Assembly (NCBI RefSeq): GCF_000347635.1
Contig: NC_020514.1
Span: forward strand, 4,774,001 to 4,838,000
Reading direction: 5' to 3'
Length of the DNA: 64,000 nucleotides
Source: Paraglaciecola psychrophila 170
GTDB taxonomy: Bacteria > Pseudomonadota > Gammaproteobacteria > Enterobacterales > Alteromonadaceae
Shown here: positions 10,152 to 21,800 of the stretch, in pieces
Layout of the letters: each line of letters opens with the position of its first letter
How positions within the stretch are numbered: position 1 is the stretch's first letter
Notes under the pieces: model-generated
Seen by the model: only the letters and a program-made list of their open reading frames with translations
Database searches by the model: none
Told to the model about the DNA's origin: nothing
Program-made: the position numbers and the translations under genes

Positions 10152-11002
10152 TGAAAGTATTTAATCAAAAAATAGTATTGTCTAAAAATATATCAATTTA
10201 CTTTGGCATGCTATTTTGCTGTTTAATCAATATGAGCTGCTCAAACCGCAGTCAACCTGCTCCAGTATCTGAGCTTTATCAAGGTAAAACATTTCGAGAT
10301 TTTGAACAACAGGGCTATTCAGCTAAGACATATCCAGTTAAAGCTGGTGATACCTTATATTCTATTGCTTGGTATTCGGGTAATGATTACAGGGACTTAG
10401 CGAGAATAAATAAGATTTCGTCTCCTTATCAGATACAGCCAGGGCAAATCTTGACGCTGGTCAAGTTAGCAAAGTCAAAACCACCAAAGCTGAAGAAGAG
10501 CACTGGTCACACCTCAAAAGTAATTATAAATCAATCTGTTGACCGCTCTAAAAAGCAGGCGTATGGTGAAAGCGAACAAATTTTAAACACGGATCCAATT
10601 GGATCATCTACCGGTCAATTTCCTGATCGAGTTAAGAGTTGGCATTGGCCCACAAATGAAACTGTTTCAAGAGGTTTTTCGGCCAAAGAACAAGGCAACA
10701 AAGGCTTGGATTTTTCAGGGACACTTGGGTTACCAATTTTGGCAGCCGCCGATGGGAAAGTAGTATACGCGGGCGACGCATTACGTGGATTTGGAAAATT
10801 AGTCATTATCAAACATTCCGACGCTTATTTAACGGCCTATGCACATAATGACAATATAGTAGTGAAAGAAAAGCAGTGGCTAAACGCAGGCCAACAAATT
10901 GCCACAATGGGTAGAAGTGGAACCGATAAGGTTAAGCTTCATTTTGAAGTGAGATACAAAGGAAAATCCGTTAATCCTTTGCGCTATCTACCTAACAGAT
11001 AA
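10151..11002 (+). CDS. nlpD: Murein hydrolase activator NlpD (LysM + degenerate LytM)
   Basis: NlpD activates the amidase AmiC at the division septum. A hydrophobic N-terminus ends in a cysteine (INMSC, about residue 30), so it is probably a lipoprotein although the lipobox is not classical. A LysM domain (YPVKAGDTLYSIAWYSG, about 57-100) binds peptidoglycan. The C-terminal LytM domain (about 165-280) has lost zinc ligands: KGLDFSG stands where active M23 enzymes have the first histidine. This loss is normal for NlpD. The end, HFEVRYKGKSVNPLRYLP, is almost diagnostic. rpoS follows 66 bases later, and in relatives the main rpoS promoter lies inside nlpD. Confidence 0.95.
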   Translation: MKVFNQKIVLSKNISIYFGMLFCCLINMSCSNRSQPAPVSELYQGKTFRDFEQQGYSAKTYPVKAGDTLYSIAWYSGNDYRDLARINKISSPYQIQPGQILTLVKLAKSKPPKLKKSTGHTSKVIINQSVDRSKKQAYGESEQILNTDPIGSSTGQFPDRVKSWHWPTNETVSRGFSAKEQGNKGLDFSGTLGLPILAAADGKVVYAGDALRGFGKLVIIKHSDAYLTAYAHNDNIVVKEKQWLNAGQQIATMGRSGTDKVKLHFEVRYKGKSVNPLRYLPNR

Positions 11003-11068
11003 TAACAATAAATAATAAAAACATATCAGGAGAATTTGTAGAAACACTACCTTTAAGGAGTCATGATT

Positions 11069-12052
11069 ATGGGTCAAGAAAAAACAGTTGTATTGGAAGT
11101 TAATGCTTTCAGCGATATTGAAGATGCAGTAGAGCGAGAACTTGTCAAGGCCGATAAAAAAGCCGAAGAACAGTTAGAAGATATTCTAGCTAATAAAGAA
11201 GATAAACCCAAAAACCTCGATGTAACTCAGTTGTATTTAGGCGAAATAGGGTTCTCCCCCTTATTATCCGCAGAAGAAGAGGTGTATTTTTCACGCCGCG
11301 CCTTAAAAGGTGATGAAGCATCTCGAAAACGAATGATTGTCAGTAATTTGCGTTTAGTAGTCAAAATCGCGAGGCGTTACAACAATCGTGGTTTGGCATT
11401 ACTTGATTTAATCGAAGAAGGAAATTTAGGTCTTATTCGTGCTGTCGAAAAATTTGATCCTGAGCGAGGTTTCAGATTCTCTACTTATGCCACTTGGTGG
11501 ATTAGACAAACCATTGAACGTGCAATTATGAACCAAACCCGCACGATTCGTTTACCTATTCATGTAGTAAAAGAACTCAATGTTTATCTGCGTGCAGCTA
11601 GAGAACTTTCTCAAATGCTCGATCATGAACCTACCCCGCAAGAAATTGCTGAATCGTTAGATAAACCTGTTCGCGACGTCATCAAAATGTTGCGTTTAAA
11701 CGAAAGAATAACCTCTGTTGATACCCCTATAGGTGGTGAGAACGACAAGGTTTTACTGGATGTTATAGCTGATAACAAGGGCCATGGCCCTGAAGAAGAT
11801 TTACAAGACTCAGACATCAAACTAAATATCATAAAATGGTTGGAAGATCTTAACCCTAAGCAACGTGAAGTGTTAGCAAGACGCTTTGGGCTGTTAGGTC
11901 ACGAACCTTCCACCCTTGAGGATGTTGGGTTAGAAATTGGGCTTACCCGTGAAAGAGTTCGTCAAATTCAAGTGGAGGCTTTGCGACGCTTGAGAGACAT
12001 GTTGGGCCACAAAGGTTTAGATTTAGAAGCTTTATTCAATAAACTTACTTAG
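11069..12052 (+). CDS. rpoS: RNA polymerase sigma factor RpoS
   Basis: Stationary-phase and general-stress sigma factor of 327 residues. Region 1.2/2 is complete ([58 protein letters not shown]). Regions 3 and 4 follow, with [18 protein letters not shown] as the -35 recognition helix. I start it at the ATG at 11069, eight bases after AAGGAG (11055-11060). The ATG at 11063 is only two bases from that site and is rejected. The gene ends at a strong hairpin terminator shared with the convergent tpx. Confidence 0.97.
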   Translation: MGQEKTVVLEVNAFSDIEDAVERELVKADKKAEEQLEDILANKEDKPKNLDVTQLYLGEIGFSPLLSAEEEVYFSRRALKGDEASRKRMIVSNLRLVVKIARRYNNRGLALLDLIEEGNLGLIRAVEKFDPERGFRFSTYATWWIRQTIERAIMNQTRTIRLPIHVVKELNVYLRAARELSQMLDHEPTPQEIAESLDKPVRDVIKMLRLNERITSVDTPIGGENDKVLLDVIADNKGHGPEEDLQDSDIKLNIIKWLEDLNPKQREVLARRFGLLGHEPSTLEDVGLEIGLTRERVRQIQVEALRRLRDMLGHKGLDLEALFNKLT

Positions 12053-12074
12053 TGTTTACACACCTCACAAAATC

Positions 12075-12101
12075 AAAAAAGCCTCACATGAGGCTTTTTT
12101 T
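12075..12101. terminator. Bidirectional rho-independent terminator, rpoS/tpx
   Basis: A run of A, the inverted repeat GCCTC...GAGGC around a four-base loop, then a run of seven T. It sits between the convergent rpoS and tpx and can serve both strands. Confidence 0.9.
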
Positions 12102-12127
12102 AGTAACAAACTTGAGTGTTTTGACTT

Positions 12128-12622
12128 TTATAGAACAGCTGTAGCTGCTGCATAATCAGGCTCATCAGTAGTTTCAGCGACTTGTTCAGTGTAAACAACA
12201 TTGCCTTGTTCATCGATCACCACTACGCTTCGAGACAATAAACCAGTCAGAGGACCATCACTAAAACTCACACCATAATCAGTGCCAAAACTTCCTCTAA
12301 AACTTGAGCCTGTGACTACATTTTTAATGCCCTCTACTCCACAGAATCTTGCTGCAGCGAAAGGTAGGTCAGCTGATACGCATACCACTTTAGTATTTCT
12401 TAATTCACTGGCCTTTTGATTAAAAGTACGGATTGAGGTAGCACACACACCCGTATCCACTGAAGGAAAAATATTTAAGATCAGTTTTGATCCTTTGTAA
12501 TCTGCTAATGTTGTTTCCGATAAGTCAGTTTCTACTAAAATGAAGTTAGGCGCCTTAGACCCTACTTTTGGTAAATCACCGCATGTATTAAACGCGTTTC
12601 CTTGCAATGTCACTGTGGCCAT
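12128..12622 (-). CDS. tpx: Thiol peroxidase Tpx
   Basis: Atypical 2-Cys peroxiredoxin that reduces hydroperoxides using thioredoxin. The peroxidatic C60 lies in SVDTGVCATS and the resolving C94 in ARFCGVEG, the spacing typical of bacterial Tpx. The FPS and SADLPFAAARFC motifs are conserved. Length 164 is near the E. coli 168. Monocistronic, convergent with rpoS. Confidence 0.96.
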   Translation of the reverse strand: MATVTLQGNAFNTCGDLPKVGSKAPNFILVETDLSETTLADYKGSKLILNIFPSVDTGVCATSIRTFNQKASELRNTKVVCVSADLPFAAARFCGVEGIKNVVTGSSFRGSFGTDYGVSFSDGPLTGLLSRSVVVIDEQGNVVYTEQVAETTDEPDYAAATAVL

Positions 12623-12751
12623 ATTGATATTCCTAATGAGTTTCTTAAAGGTCTATTGTAGTTCAAATAATTTGCATAATCAGATAACTGTCGCTAGATA
12701 GTATTTTAGACAGTACTATGGACTTATGATATCCAGCATTCCCAAAAGACC

Positions 12752-13279
12752 ATGAACTCTACAATAAGATTAATTATTTCAGCGGTTATCTCGTTTGTTT
12801 TTTATTTTACCTGGTCATATTGGGCAAACGGGATGGCTACAGATGATCAGGCATTAGTGCTTAGATCCGCATTATTACAGGGCACACTCAGCGCCACTAT
12901 TACCATATTGTTTACCTTCATTTTAGAAAAATCAGTATCTAAATTTGGTAAGAGTTACCTATCGCTCATGTTTATAGTACCCATTATTTGTACTGTGCAC
13001 TCCAAGACGTCGCAAAATATTGCTATTTTTAAAACATTTAAAAATGCACTCGATAATTCAGCAAAATATCTAAGTAACAATGTCATCCCTGGCAGTTTAT
13101 TAGCGCCTTTGTTGCCTATTGCAATCCAGGCCAGTATTGCCATCAGTGTTAACTGGGTTAATCAAACTCCAAACTTATGGTTGACTGTCGCACCGAGCAT
13201 TTTGATTACCGCTATTTATGGCTATGCGTATACTTTCACCTTGTTGTCGAAACCTAAACAGCCTGTTTTAGAAGAGTAA
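12752..13279 (+). CDS. Conserved hypothetical inner-membrane protein
   Basis: I do not recognise this 175-residue protein. It has about four hydrophobic segments, near residues 5-25, 40-62, 108-135 and 142-166, with a polar loop rich in K, N and S between (about 80-105). No signal peptidase site or catalytic motif is seen. Its last 26 bases overlap the 3' end of folA, which runs convergently. The long undisturbed frame and good hydrophobic periodicity argue that it is real. Confidence 0.65.
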   Translation: MNSTIRLIISAVISFVFYFTWSYWANGMATDDQALVLRSALLQGTLSATITILFTFILEKSVSKFGKSYLSLMFIVPIICTVHSKTSQNIAIFKTFKNALDNSAKYLSNNVIPGSLLAPLLPIAIQASIAISVNWVNQTPNLWLTVAPSILITAIYGYAYTFTLLSKPKQPVLEE

Positions 13280-13772
13280 TAAAACGGTAGGCATAAGGAT
13301 GTAATGATTCTGCTTGATGAGCTTCATTATCTAATTCTTGCCAATTATACCTTGCTAGATAATCAGGAAAATGAGTATCACCAGCTACGTCCAAATCAAT
13401 AAGAGTCAAGTAAAGTTGATGGCAAAATGCTAGGAAGTGCTTATAAATAGTGCCCCCACCGATGATCATCACTTCAGGAGTTTCAACTTTCTGTTCTCTA
13501 CAATATCTTTCAGCCACATCAATAGCCTGTTCACAGCCCTGCACCACCGTTGCATCTGTGAGCTTAAGATCAATATCTGAACTGACCACGATGTTTAGTC
13601 GCCCAGGTAATGCTTTACCTATAGAAACGTAGGTTTTACGACCCATAATAATCGGTTTTCCGAGGGTTATTTTTTTAAAGTGCTTGAGATCTGCAGGCAA
13701 ATGCCAAGGCATCGCATTGTCGGCACCAATGACCCGGTTGTTGGCCATTGCAGCTATCATTGATATCTTCAT
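13254..13772 (-). CDS. folA: Dihydrofolate reductase
   Basis: DHFR reduces dihydrofolate to tetrahydrofolate with NADPH. The start MKISMIAAMANNRVIG at 13772 matches the family; an in-frame extension of 14 residues upstream is rejected. The substrate-site MPWHLPADLKHFKKITLGKPIIMGRKTY block and the GGGTIYKHF NADPH motif are visible. The product is 172 residues. No strong ribosome site precedes the start. Its 3' end overlaps the convergent membrane-protein gene by 26 bases. Confidence 0.95.
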   Translation of the reverse strand: MKISMIAAMANNRVIGADNAMPWHLPADLKHFKKITLGKPIIMGRKTYVSIGKALPGRLNIVVSSDIDLKLTDATVVQGCEQAIDVAERYCREQKVETPEVMIIGGGTIYKHFLAFCHQLYLTLIDLDVAGDTHFPDYLARYNWQELDNEAHQAESLHPYAYRFITLLKQAV

Positions 13773-14014
13773 TTTGAATATTACATCGATTATTAAAAAT
13801 CTAATTTTACACAATTTAGCTTTGAGTTGACACGGACCAACAATCTAATGTTTACATAAAGACGGATAAAAATTTGTTACACCTGAAGAAATCAAAGATA
13901 TCGTTATTTATGAGTGATGAGAAAACACACTAGCCCTTAATATGCAAAGTAAAAATAGGCTTGATAGCTTAAAATTTGTTCTCCTATTATCAAATTTATT
14001 TTTTTGGAGAAAGA

Positions 14015-14385
14015 ATGAAACACTTAAATCTTTTTACCTGTGCAGCCTTAATCAGTTTGGCTTTGTCGGGAACAACACATGCCGGAGTTTTTACTTCTGA
14101 GCAAGTTATTCAGTTTCAGCAGTTTGATTTTAATAAATAATAAGTCTTGAACATGATTGATGATGCAACTGTACAACATAAATTAATTGCACTAGGCGTA
14201 AATGCAGATGACGCACTAAAAGGTTAGATACGATGACCCCACAAGAGGTAACTGAGCTAAATAGACAGTTAAACCAAGCGCCTGGGGGAGTGATTGTAGG
14301 CACCGTTGTGACTGTACTTGTTGTCGTAGCAGTCCTCGAACTAATGGGTATTACCGACGTTTGTCCCTTTATTCGACCCATATAG
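14015..14385 (+). pseudogene. PA2779-family small membrane protein, broken
   Basis: A well-placed GGAGA (14006-14010) and ATG begin a signal peptide (MKHLNLFTCAALISLALS, then THAG) and a TSEQVIQFQQFDFNK segment. The frame then hits two adjacent stops, TAATAA at 14138-14143. Beyond them the same frame continues with VLNMIDDATVQHKLIALGVN, as PA2779 proteins do. At the A4 run 14218-14221 the frame shifts by one missing A, then reads RLDTMTPQEVTELNRQLNQ, a glycine-rich hinge, a membrane segment and MGITDVCPFIRPI, the family's typical ending. Two CAA-to-TAA changes plus one deletion would explain all lesions. It is followed directly by its usual partner, a PA2778-type peptidase gene. Confidence 0.75.
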
Positions 14386-14399
14386 GTAACTTAGGTTAA

Positions 14400-15350
14400 A
14401 TGCTTAGCAAAAAGCGGTGGATCAGTGCATTAACGTGTTCACTGCTATTATTACAAGGCTGTCAAAATACACCACAAACTGAAATGCTCAGTGGCTCTAT
14501 TCTGAATAATGTCAGCCCGAGAAAATTGATAAAAGACGTCCCTTTTTACCCACAAGAAAAATTCTTTTGTGGTCTCACTACTCTTTCTGAAGCATTGAAT
14601 TTTTATGGACACTCAACCACCCCAGAAAGTATAGCGCCTAGTTTATTTATTCTAGGTCGAGAAGGCAGTTTACAACTCGAAATGATTTCAGCAGCCAGAT
14701 CGTATGGTCTTTTAGCCTACTCCACTCAATCTGACTTTAAGACTCTATTCTCGCTTATTGACAATGATGTGCCCGTCATTGTTTTCCAAAATGTTGCGGC
14801 ATCCTGGTTTCCAATGTGGCATTACGCTTTAGTTATTGGTTATGGCCAAATCGAACAAAAAATAATCCTACATACTGGCGAGGCAGAAGTTCACGAGATG
14901 TCATACGAATTGTTTGAAATAGTTTGAAATAGTTTGGCAAAGAGGAAATTATTGGATATTGGCTTTATTAAGATCGGAGCAAACTCATAAGTACTTAGAC
15001 CTATTTATCTATACTCAAGCGGCTCACGATATGCTCAAGATTGGCTTAAATGAGACGGCACTTTCTCACTTATCACAGCAACCGAAGTTTGGCCGAAACA
15101 ATGGTTATCCTATTTTTTGCTAGGTAATCACTTTCTTAATATTTCAGCCGAAGCGGCAAGTTGGTTTAGCGAAGGATATAAGTATGCTTCTGACATACCA
15201 GAATATCTTAATAATTATGGGTATGCTTTGGTTTAAAAAGGGTGCATTAGCGCTGCAAAAGAATTAATAACGTCAGCATTAACAATAACACTTATTGACC
15301 AAAACCTATTGGCTACCAAGAATCAATTTGATTTAATTCAGATAGCCCAT
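14400..15350 (+). pseudogene. PA2778-family C39-like cysteine peptidase with TPR tail, broken
   Basis: The first 175 codons encode a lipoprotein signal (LLLLQGC) and a C39-like peptidase domain with the catalytic cysteine in KFFCGLTTL, EGSLQLEMISAARSYG and the histidine in MWHYALVIGYG. The frame stops at 14927 because TTTGAAATAG is duplicated in tandem (14913-14922 and 14923-14932). Removing one copy restores FEIVWQRGNYWILALL and a helical TPR-like region (YLDLFIYTQAAHDMLK). Further lesions follow: a shift near 15090, and a TAA at 15234-15236 before KGCISAAKEL. The 3' boundary is approximate. The gene is clearly dead; both members of the pair have decayed. Confidence 0.75.
14913..14932 (+). 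repeat. 10-bp tandem duplication that breaks the PA2778-like gene
   Basis: Two abutting copies of TTTGAAATAG. The net +10 shift creates the TGA at 14925-14927. Deleting either copy reopens the frame, so this looks like a slipped-strand duplication. Confidence 0.85.
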
Positions 15351-15412
15351 GACACGGCACTGAAGGATCATTGCGCGTCATACGCATTATATAGCGATGA
15401 CGCGTTATTTGG

Positions 15413-16567
<1,155 letters not shown>

Positions 16568-16649
16568 TTAACGACACCTTGAATGTTACTCAATTGAGCC
16601 TAGTATAGTCTGTTGAATACCAAAATGGATTCACTTTTTACTAGTTCAA

Positions 16650-16680
16650 CAAAAAACCCCGCTTAAAGCGGGGCTTTTAA
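16650..16680 (-). terminator. Rho-independent terminator after rplU-rpmA
   Basis: On the minus strand, CCCCGCT and AGCGGGG form a GC-rich stem over a three-base loop, followed by TTTTTT. It lies between rpmA and obgE and would attenuate transcription into obgE. Confidence 0.85.
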
Positions 16681-16702
16681 AAAATCTATGCGTAATTGCT
16701 AA

Positions 16703-16957
16703 TTAAGCAATGATGCTCACAAATTTACGATTTTTAGGACCTTTTACTTCAAACTGAACTTTACCATCTGATAAAGCGAATAAAGTATGATCTTTACCGA
16801 TACCCATGTTGTTACCCGCGTGGAACTTAGTACCCCGTTGACGAACAATAATGTTACCTGCTAGAACTGACTCACCACCGTAACGCTTAACACCTAGGCG
16901 TTTACTTTCTGAATCACGGCCATTGTTAGTACTACCACCAGCTTTTTTATGTGCCAT
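16703..16957 (-). CDS. rpmA: 50S ribosomal protein L27
   Basis: 84 residues. The sequence [20 protein letters not shown] followed by [22 protein letters not shown] and [16 protein letters not shown] [14 protein letters not shown] is diagnostic for L27, whose N-terminus reaches toward the peptidyl transferase centre. It follows rplU by 15 bases. Confidence 0.98.
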   Translation of the reverse strand: MAHKKAGGSTNNGRDSESKRLGVKRYGGESVLAGNIIVRQRGTKFHAGNNMGIGKDHTLFALSDGKVQFEVKGPKNRKFVSIIA

Positions 16958-16972
16958 TTGTATATACTCCTA

Positions 16973-17284
16973 TTAAGCGCTGATACCAGTGATCTTCACT
17001 TCCGTGAACCACTGACGATGACCCATTGTGGTTCGTGAATGTTTACGACGACGGAACTTAACGATTTTAACTTTATCGCCACGTCCGTGCGTTACAACTT
17101 CAGCTGTAACCTTGCTACCACTTACAAAAGGGGTACCAATTTTAATATCGTCACCATTACTTACCATTAAGATGTCATCAAATTCAATTGACTCACCTGG
17201 AGCCACTTCGATTTTTTCTAGACGAAGGATTTGACCTTCAGCCACACGGTGTTGTTTGCCACCACTTTGGAAAACCGCGTACAT
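16973..17284 (-). CDS. rplU: 50S ribosomal protein L21
   Basis: 103 residues starting [18 protein letters not shown]. The start at 17284 has GGAG seven bases upstream; a ten-residue in-frame extension is not part of the family. The C-terminal [20 protein letters not shown] block binds 23S rRNA. First gene of the rplU-rpmA unit, divergent from ispB, the usual gammaproteobacterial arrangement. Confidence 0.98.
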   Translation of the reverse strand: MYAVFQSGGKQHRVAEGQILRLEKIEVAPGESIEFDDILMVSNGDDIKIGTPFVSGSKVTAEVVTHGRGDKVKIVKFRRRKHSRTTMGHRQWFTEVKITGISA

Positions 17285-17535
17285 AATTAAACTCCGCACT
17301 GTGTCTCTTGACACTTATATTCAAAAACAGGCGGCGAATTGTACGTGAACAGATAATACCGATCAAGCACATTTCAGAATTAATTTGGTTAAATATCAAA
17401 CGCTTTAATATCGTTTCAGTTTTTTCGTACTACCAAGCCAAAGAGTCACTGGATACCCCGATAAATTACTGTAAAATCAATTAGCGTATTTACATCACGT
17501 AACTCAACTTCAAAAAAACGGGTAAAAACGGCAGT

Positions 17536-18507
17536 ATGAAATTAGAAACAATTAATCAACTAGCTCGTACAGATATGATGGCGGTAAACAGGCTCATTCA
17601 ACAACAAGTGGACTCTGAAGTGTCGTTGATTAACCAATTAGGCTTTTATATCGTTAACAGCGGAGGAAAACGCTTAAGACCTTTGCTGACTGTTTTAGCA
17701 GCAAGAGCACTTAACATACAAACAGATCAGCACCATACCTTAGCTACTATAATCGAGTTTATTCACACTGCCACACTACTTCACGATGACGTAGTCGACG
17801 AATCCACTATGCGCCGCGGTAAAGAAACGGCCAATGCCGTATTTGGTAATCAAGCTAGCGTTCTAGTAGGAGACTTTTTATATACGCGTTCATTTCAGAT
17901 GATGGTTAGTTTGAAAAGTATGCGTGTAATGCAAATCTTGTCTGATGCTACCAATGTCATAGCAGAAGGTGAAGTACTTCAATTGATGAACTGTAACGAC
18001 CCTGAAACCAGTGAAGAAAGTTATATGCAAGTGATTTACAGTAAAACTGCACGTTTGTTCGAGGCTGCTACTTTGCTAGCCGCGGTATTAACTGATCAGG
18101 GTGAAGAGATTGAATTCGCAATGCAAGAGTACGGTAAATACTTAGGAACAGCGTTTCAATTAGTAGATGACATTCTTGATTATGCAGCAGATTCAGAGGT
18201 AATGGGCAAAAACGTGGGTGACGATTTAGCAGAGGGTAAACCAACACTGCCTTTACTATATGCAATGTGGCACGGCACTGATGAACAAAAAGCACTCATA
18301 AAAGAAGCGATTGAAACCGGTAATGGAATGCATAACTTCACAGAAATCATGGCAGCAATGGAACAAACTGGCGCATTAACCTATACCAAAGAACGTGCAG
18401 CAGATGCATCTGAAAAAGCAATTAAAGCATTAGATAATGTTCCCAGCTCAGAATATAAGGATGCATTAATAGGATTAGCCAATATCGCCCTAGTAAGAGC
18501 AGCTTAA
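17536..18507 (+). CDS. ispB: Octaprenyl diphosphate synthase (polyprenyl synthetase)
   Basis: IspB extends farnesyl diphosphate with IPP to make the side chain of ubiquinone and menaquinone. Both aspartate-rich motifs are visible: LLHDDVVDESTMRRGK (first DDxxD) and FQLVDDILDYAAD (second). The substrate-binding GGKRLRPLL is near residue 44. Length 323 is typical. It is divergent from rplU across a 250-base intergenic region that must hold both promoters. Confidence 0.95.
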   Translation: MKLETINQLARTDMMAVNRLIQQQVDSEVSLINQLGFYIVNSGGKRLRPLLTVLAARALNIQTDQHHTLATIIEFIHTATLLHDDVVDESTMRRGKETANAVFGNQASVLVGDFLYTRSFQMMVSLKSMRVMQILSDATNVIAEGEVLQLMNCNDPETSEESYMQVIYSKTARLFEAATLLAAVLTDQGEEIEFAMQEYGKYLGTAFQLVDDILDYAADSEVMGKNVGDDLAEGKPTLPLLYAMWHGTDEQKALIKEAIETGNGMHNFTEIMAAMEQTGALTYTKERAADASEKAIKALDNVPSSEYKDALIGLANIALVRAA

Positions 18508-18590
18508 CTCCATTTTTCGTTATTTTCCCTCATCGAAAGCGTTTAATCCACAAATGACCTGTGGCAATAAAATTCAGTAGATTTAACAAC

Positions 18591-18627
18591 CATTAATAAT
18601 CGTTTTGTCTTAAAACGATTATTAATG
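18591..18627. repeat. Perfect 16-bp inverted repeat with 5-base loop
   Basis: CATTAATAATCGTTTT (18591-18606), loop GTCTT, then its exact reverse complement (18612-18627). It lies 84 bases after ispB inside a 338-base non-coding gap. It is AT-rich and has no following T-run, so it is not a classical terminator; it could be a regulator site, an RNA hairpin or a small repeat element. The rest of the gap shows no gene. Confidence 0.8.
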
Positions 18628-18796
18628 CTCATAATTCAACATTTACCCAATAATAATTGTAAATAAATTCTTACACTCAGGGCCATTTAGCGTCGGCTTA
18701 TCCATATCTGACAAGTCAAACAGTACATCTTATTGGCCAAGCGTCCAACTTACGTATACTATCTTGAGGGAGGTTCACTACCTCTTAATATTAAAA

Positions 18797-18810
18797 GTCG
18801 TTTAAACGAC
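18797..18810. promoter_or_regulatory. Palindrome upstream of TonB receptor (possible operator)
   Basis: GTCGTTTAAACGAC is a perfect 14-base palindrome ending 35 bases before the receptor ATG. Position fits an operator or 5' UTR element. The binding protein is unknown. Confidence 0.35.
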
Positions 18811-18845
18811 AAAACAAACTAAAATTGTGGTCCAGGGAGACATAC

Positions 18846-21800
18846 ATGTTTACAAATTCAAAATTGACTAAGTCAATTCGTTTAGCATTAGTTTTTGGAG
18901 CTACGGCTCTAATTACGCCTTACTCAATCGCTCAAGAAGTTGCCTCTGAAGCAATTTCAGAAGAAGAGTCTTTTGAAAAAATTGAAGTTACTGGCTCTCG
19001 TATAAAGAAACTTGACCTAGTAACTACACGTCCGGTGACATTTATTGATTCTGATTATTTAGCAGAAAGAGGCATAACAAATGCACAATCTGCGGTAACC
19101 GATATCCCAGGCGTATTCGCAGCTGCTTCTCCAGAAGTCGGCGGAAACACTGCCGCTGCATCTCAAGGTGTTGGTCAACGTACCATCAATATATTTGGCC
19201 TAGGTTCCCAACGTACGTTGACACTAGTCAATGGTAATAGATTTGTATCAAGCAACTCACCAGTTGGCGGTTCATCTAGTGACGGTTCTCAATTAGATGT
19301 AAGTAACATCCCAGTTGCACTTATCGACAGAGTTGAAGTAGTAAAAGTAGGTGGTGCAGCAGTATACGGTGCAGATGCCGTCGCTGGTGTAGTTAACTAC
19401 GTATTGAAAAAAGACTATGAAGGCGCTGAAATATCCGTTGACAACAATTTCATAGGTACTGATTTAGGCAATGACTTTTCAGTTCGCGGCTTAATCGGTG
19501 GAAATTTTGATTCTGGTAAAGGTAACGCAGTAATCGCCGTTGAATATAGCAAGCTAGACAACATTCTTGCTAAAGATGTAAAAACACTATCGAACAACTG
19601 GTCTGCATTCACCCCTACGGCTGCTGATGCGGTACTTGATGCCGATGGTGAGCGTTTTGCTGGCCAGATACGTTTATATGAAAACACGCGTGCTGGTATT
19701 CTATCGTTTAGCGGCTTATTGACTCCGGGTGATACTGCTATAACCAACTTGGGTTTAGGCCAATGGTCAGATGGAAATTTTTATCAAGTAGATCCTTCTG
19801 GTACAGGTAACTTAGTACCTTATGATACTGGTGTACCAACTGGTAATGCAGTTTGGTCTGCAGGCGGTGACGGTTTAGATTTGGGTCAAACCAATACTGC
19901 ACAAGAAGGTATTGAGCGTTGGAATCTAACCTCAATGTCAACTTATGCAATTACTGATAATATTAATTTAAACTTTTTAGCTTTTGCCAATTCTTCAGAA
20001 GCGAAGAATCCAGGATACCAAGCGGCACAATATAACTCTGGTGTATTTGGTGGACTAGCCGGAGCACTTGAGTTTGCTACTGACTATCCATATTTAAACG
20101 ATTCAGCTAGAAGTGAAATTGAAGGACTATTAGGTGGTCCGGGTAACTTTTACATGCACAAAGGCTGGACTGACTTAGGGCAACGTGAAGTTATCAATGA
20201 ATCTAATGTATTTAGTTTCAAATTTGGCTTTGACGGTGATTTTGAAGTCGCTGATGAGTTTTGGACTTGGGAACTTAACTATCAAAAAGGTTGGAGTTCA
20301 GTTTATTCACAATCTTCATCTGTCAATGAACTTAGATTTGTAACCGCTATGGATGTGGGTGTTAACCCGGATACTAATCAGATTGATTGTCGTTATAATT
20401 ATGAAGATGAATACGGCGAGCAATACCGTCCAGAAGGATTCGGCTTAACTGCTGACGACAATCCATTAGGCGGAGCTGATGCATGTTCACCACTTAACCC
20501 TTTTGGTGAAATAACTGACGCCGCTCGTGATTATGTTTTATACAACTCGATTGGTAAAACGCGAATCGAGCAAGAAATATTTAACGGCTACCTTTCTGGT
20601 ACCGTGATGAGCTTACCAGGTGGTGATTTAGGTGTTGCAACTGGTTTTGAACATCGTAAAGAGTCCGCTTCTTTTGCTGATGATGCTTCTAGTTCGTTTA
20701 TTGGTACTACAGCTAACTCACTTTCGGGTGGATATGACACAACGGATGCTTACGTGGAAGTGTATGTGCCTTTAGTGTCATCTGATATGGATATTCCATT
20801 CTTAGACTCTCTGTCAATAGAAACTTCTTTTAGAAGCATGGACAACAGCCGTTCAGGTTCTGATAAAGCATGGGCTCTAGGCGTTAACTTTCGTCCACTT
20901 GAAGATGTTATGATACGAGGTAATGTACAACGAACAGTAAGAGCACCAGCTGTTTCAGAACTGTTCTTACCTGTTGTTGAAATCTCTTCTTTTGCAACTG
21001 ATCCATGTGATGCACGTAATAGAGAATCTGGGCCTAACCCAGCTATAAGACAAGCAAATTGTGATGCTGAAGGCATTCCAGCTGATTTTGCTAGTATTGC
21101 GCAAAATGCTTCACGTCGTGGTTTCCAAGGTGGTAATCAGGAATTAGGTAACGAGCAGTCTAAGAGTAAAAACATCGGGGTTATTTACAGTCCGTCTTGG
21201 GCTGAAGGTCTTCAGTTCGCTGCAGACTATGTAGAAATCGATATTACTAACGCAATTGTTAGCTTTACACTGACCGATATAATGGAAGCTTGTTATGACG
21301 GAGTTGACTTTCCTAACAGCTTCTGTGGCAACTTTACTCGTTTGGATGACAATCAATTACCTACCAATAACGCCTTTACTTCTGGCTTTGTTAACGCGGC
21401 GTTGAGAAGTTTTCGTGCGATAGAATATACAGCTAGTTATTCTTCAGATATCAAGGATATTCCTTTTGTAGGTGATATTTTAGGTGAAGTTGGATCTTTT
21501 GATATTGCGCTAAGAGCCTTTAATCTGAAGAAAAATGCTACATCTAATACTGGATTCGACTTTTCTGATAATACTGGTCAATATAATAATCCTGATTGGA
21601 GAAGCGATTTACGTATTCGTCATTCACTTGGTGATTTCACTACATTGCTCGATATTGAATATTCTGGAGAAGGAGCAAGAAACGTAGAGCAAACCAACGA
21701 CCTACAGTATATAGATCAATTTGGTAACGCTTACAAAACAATCGAAAGTAGAACACTTGTTAATTTATCGCTTAACTATGCGGTTACTGAAGGCACAGTG

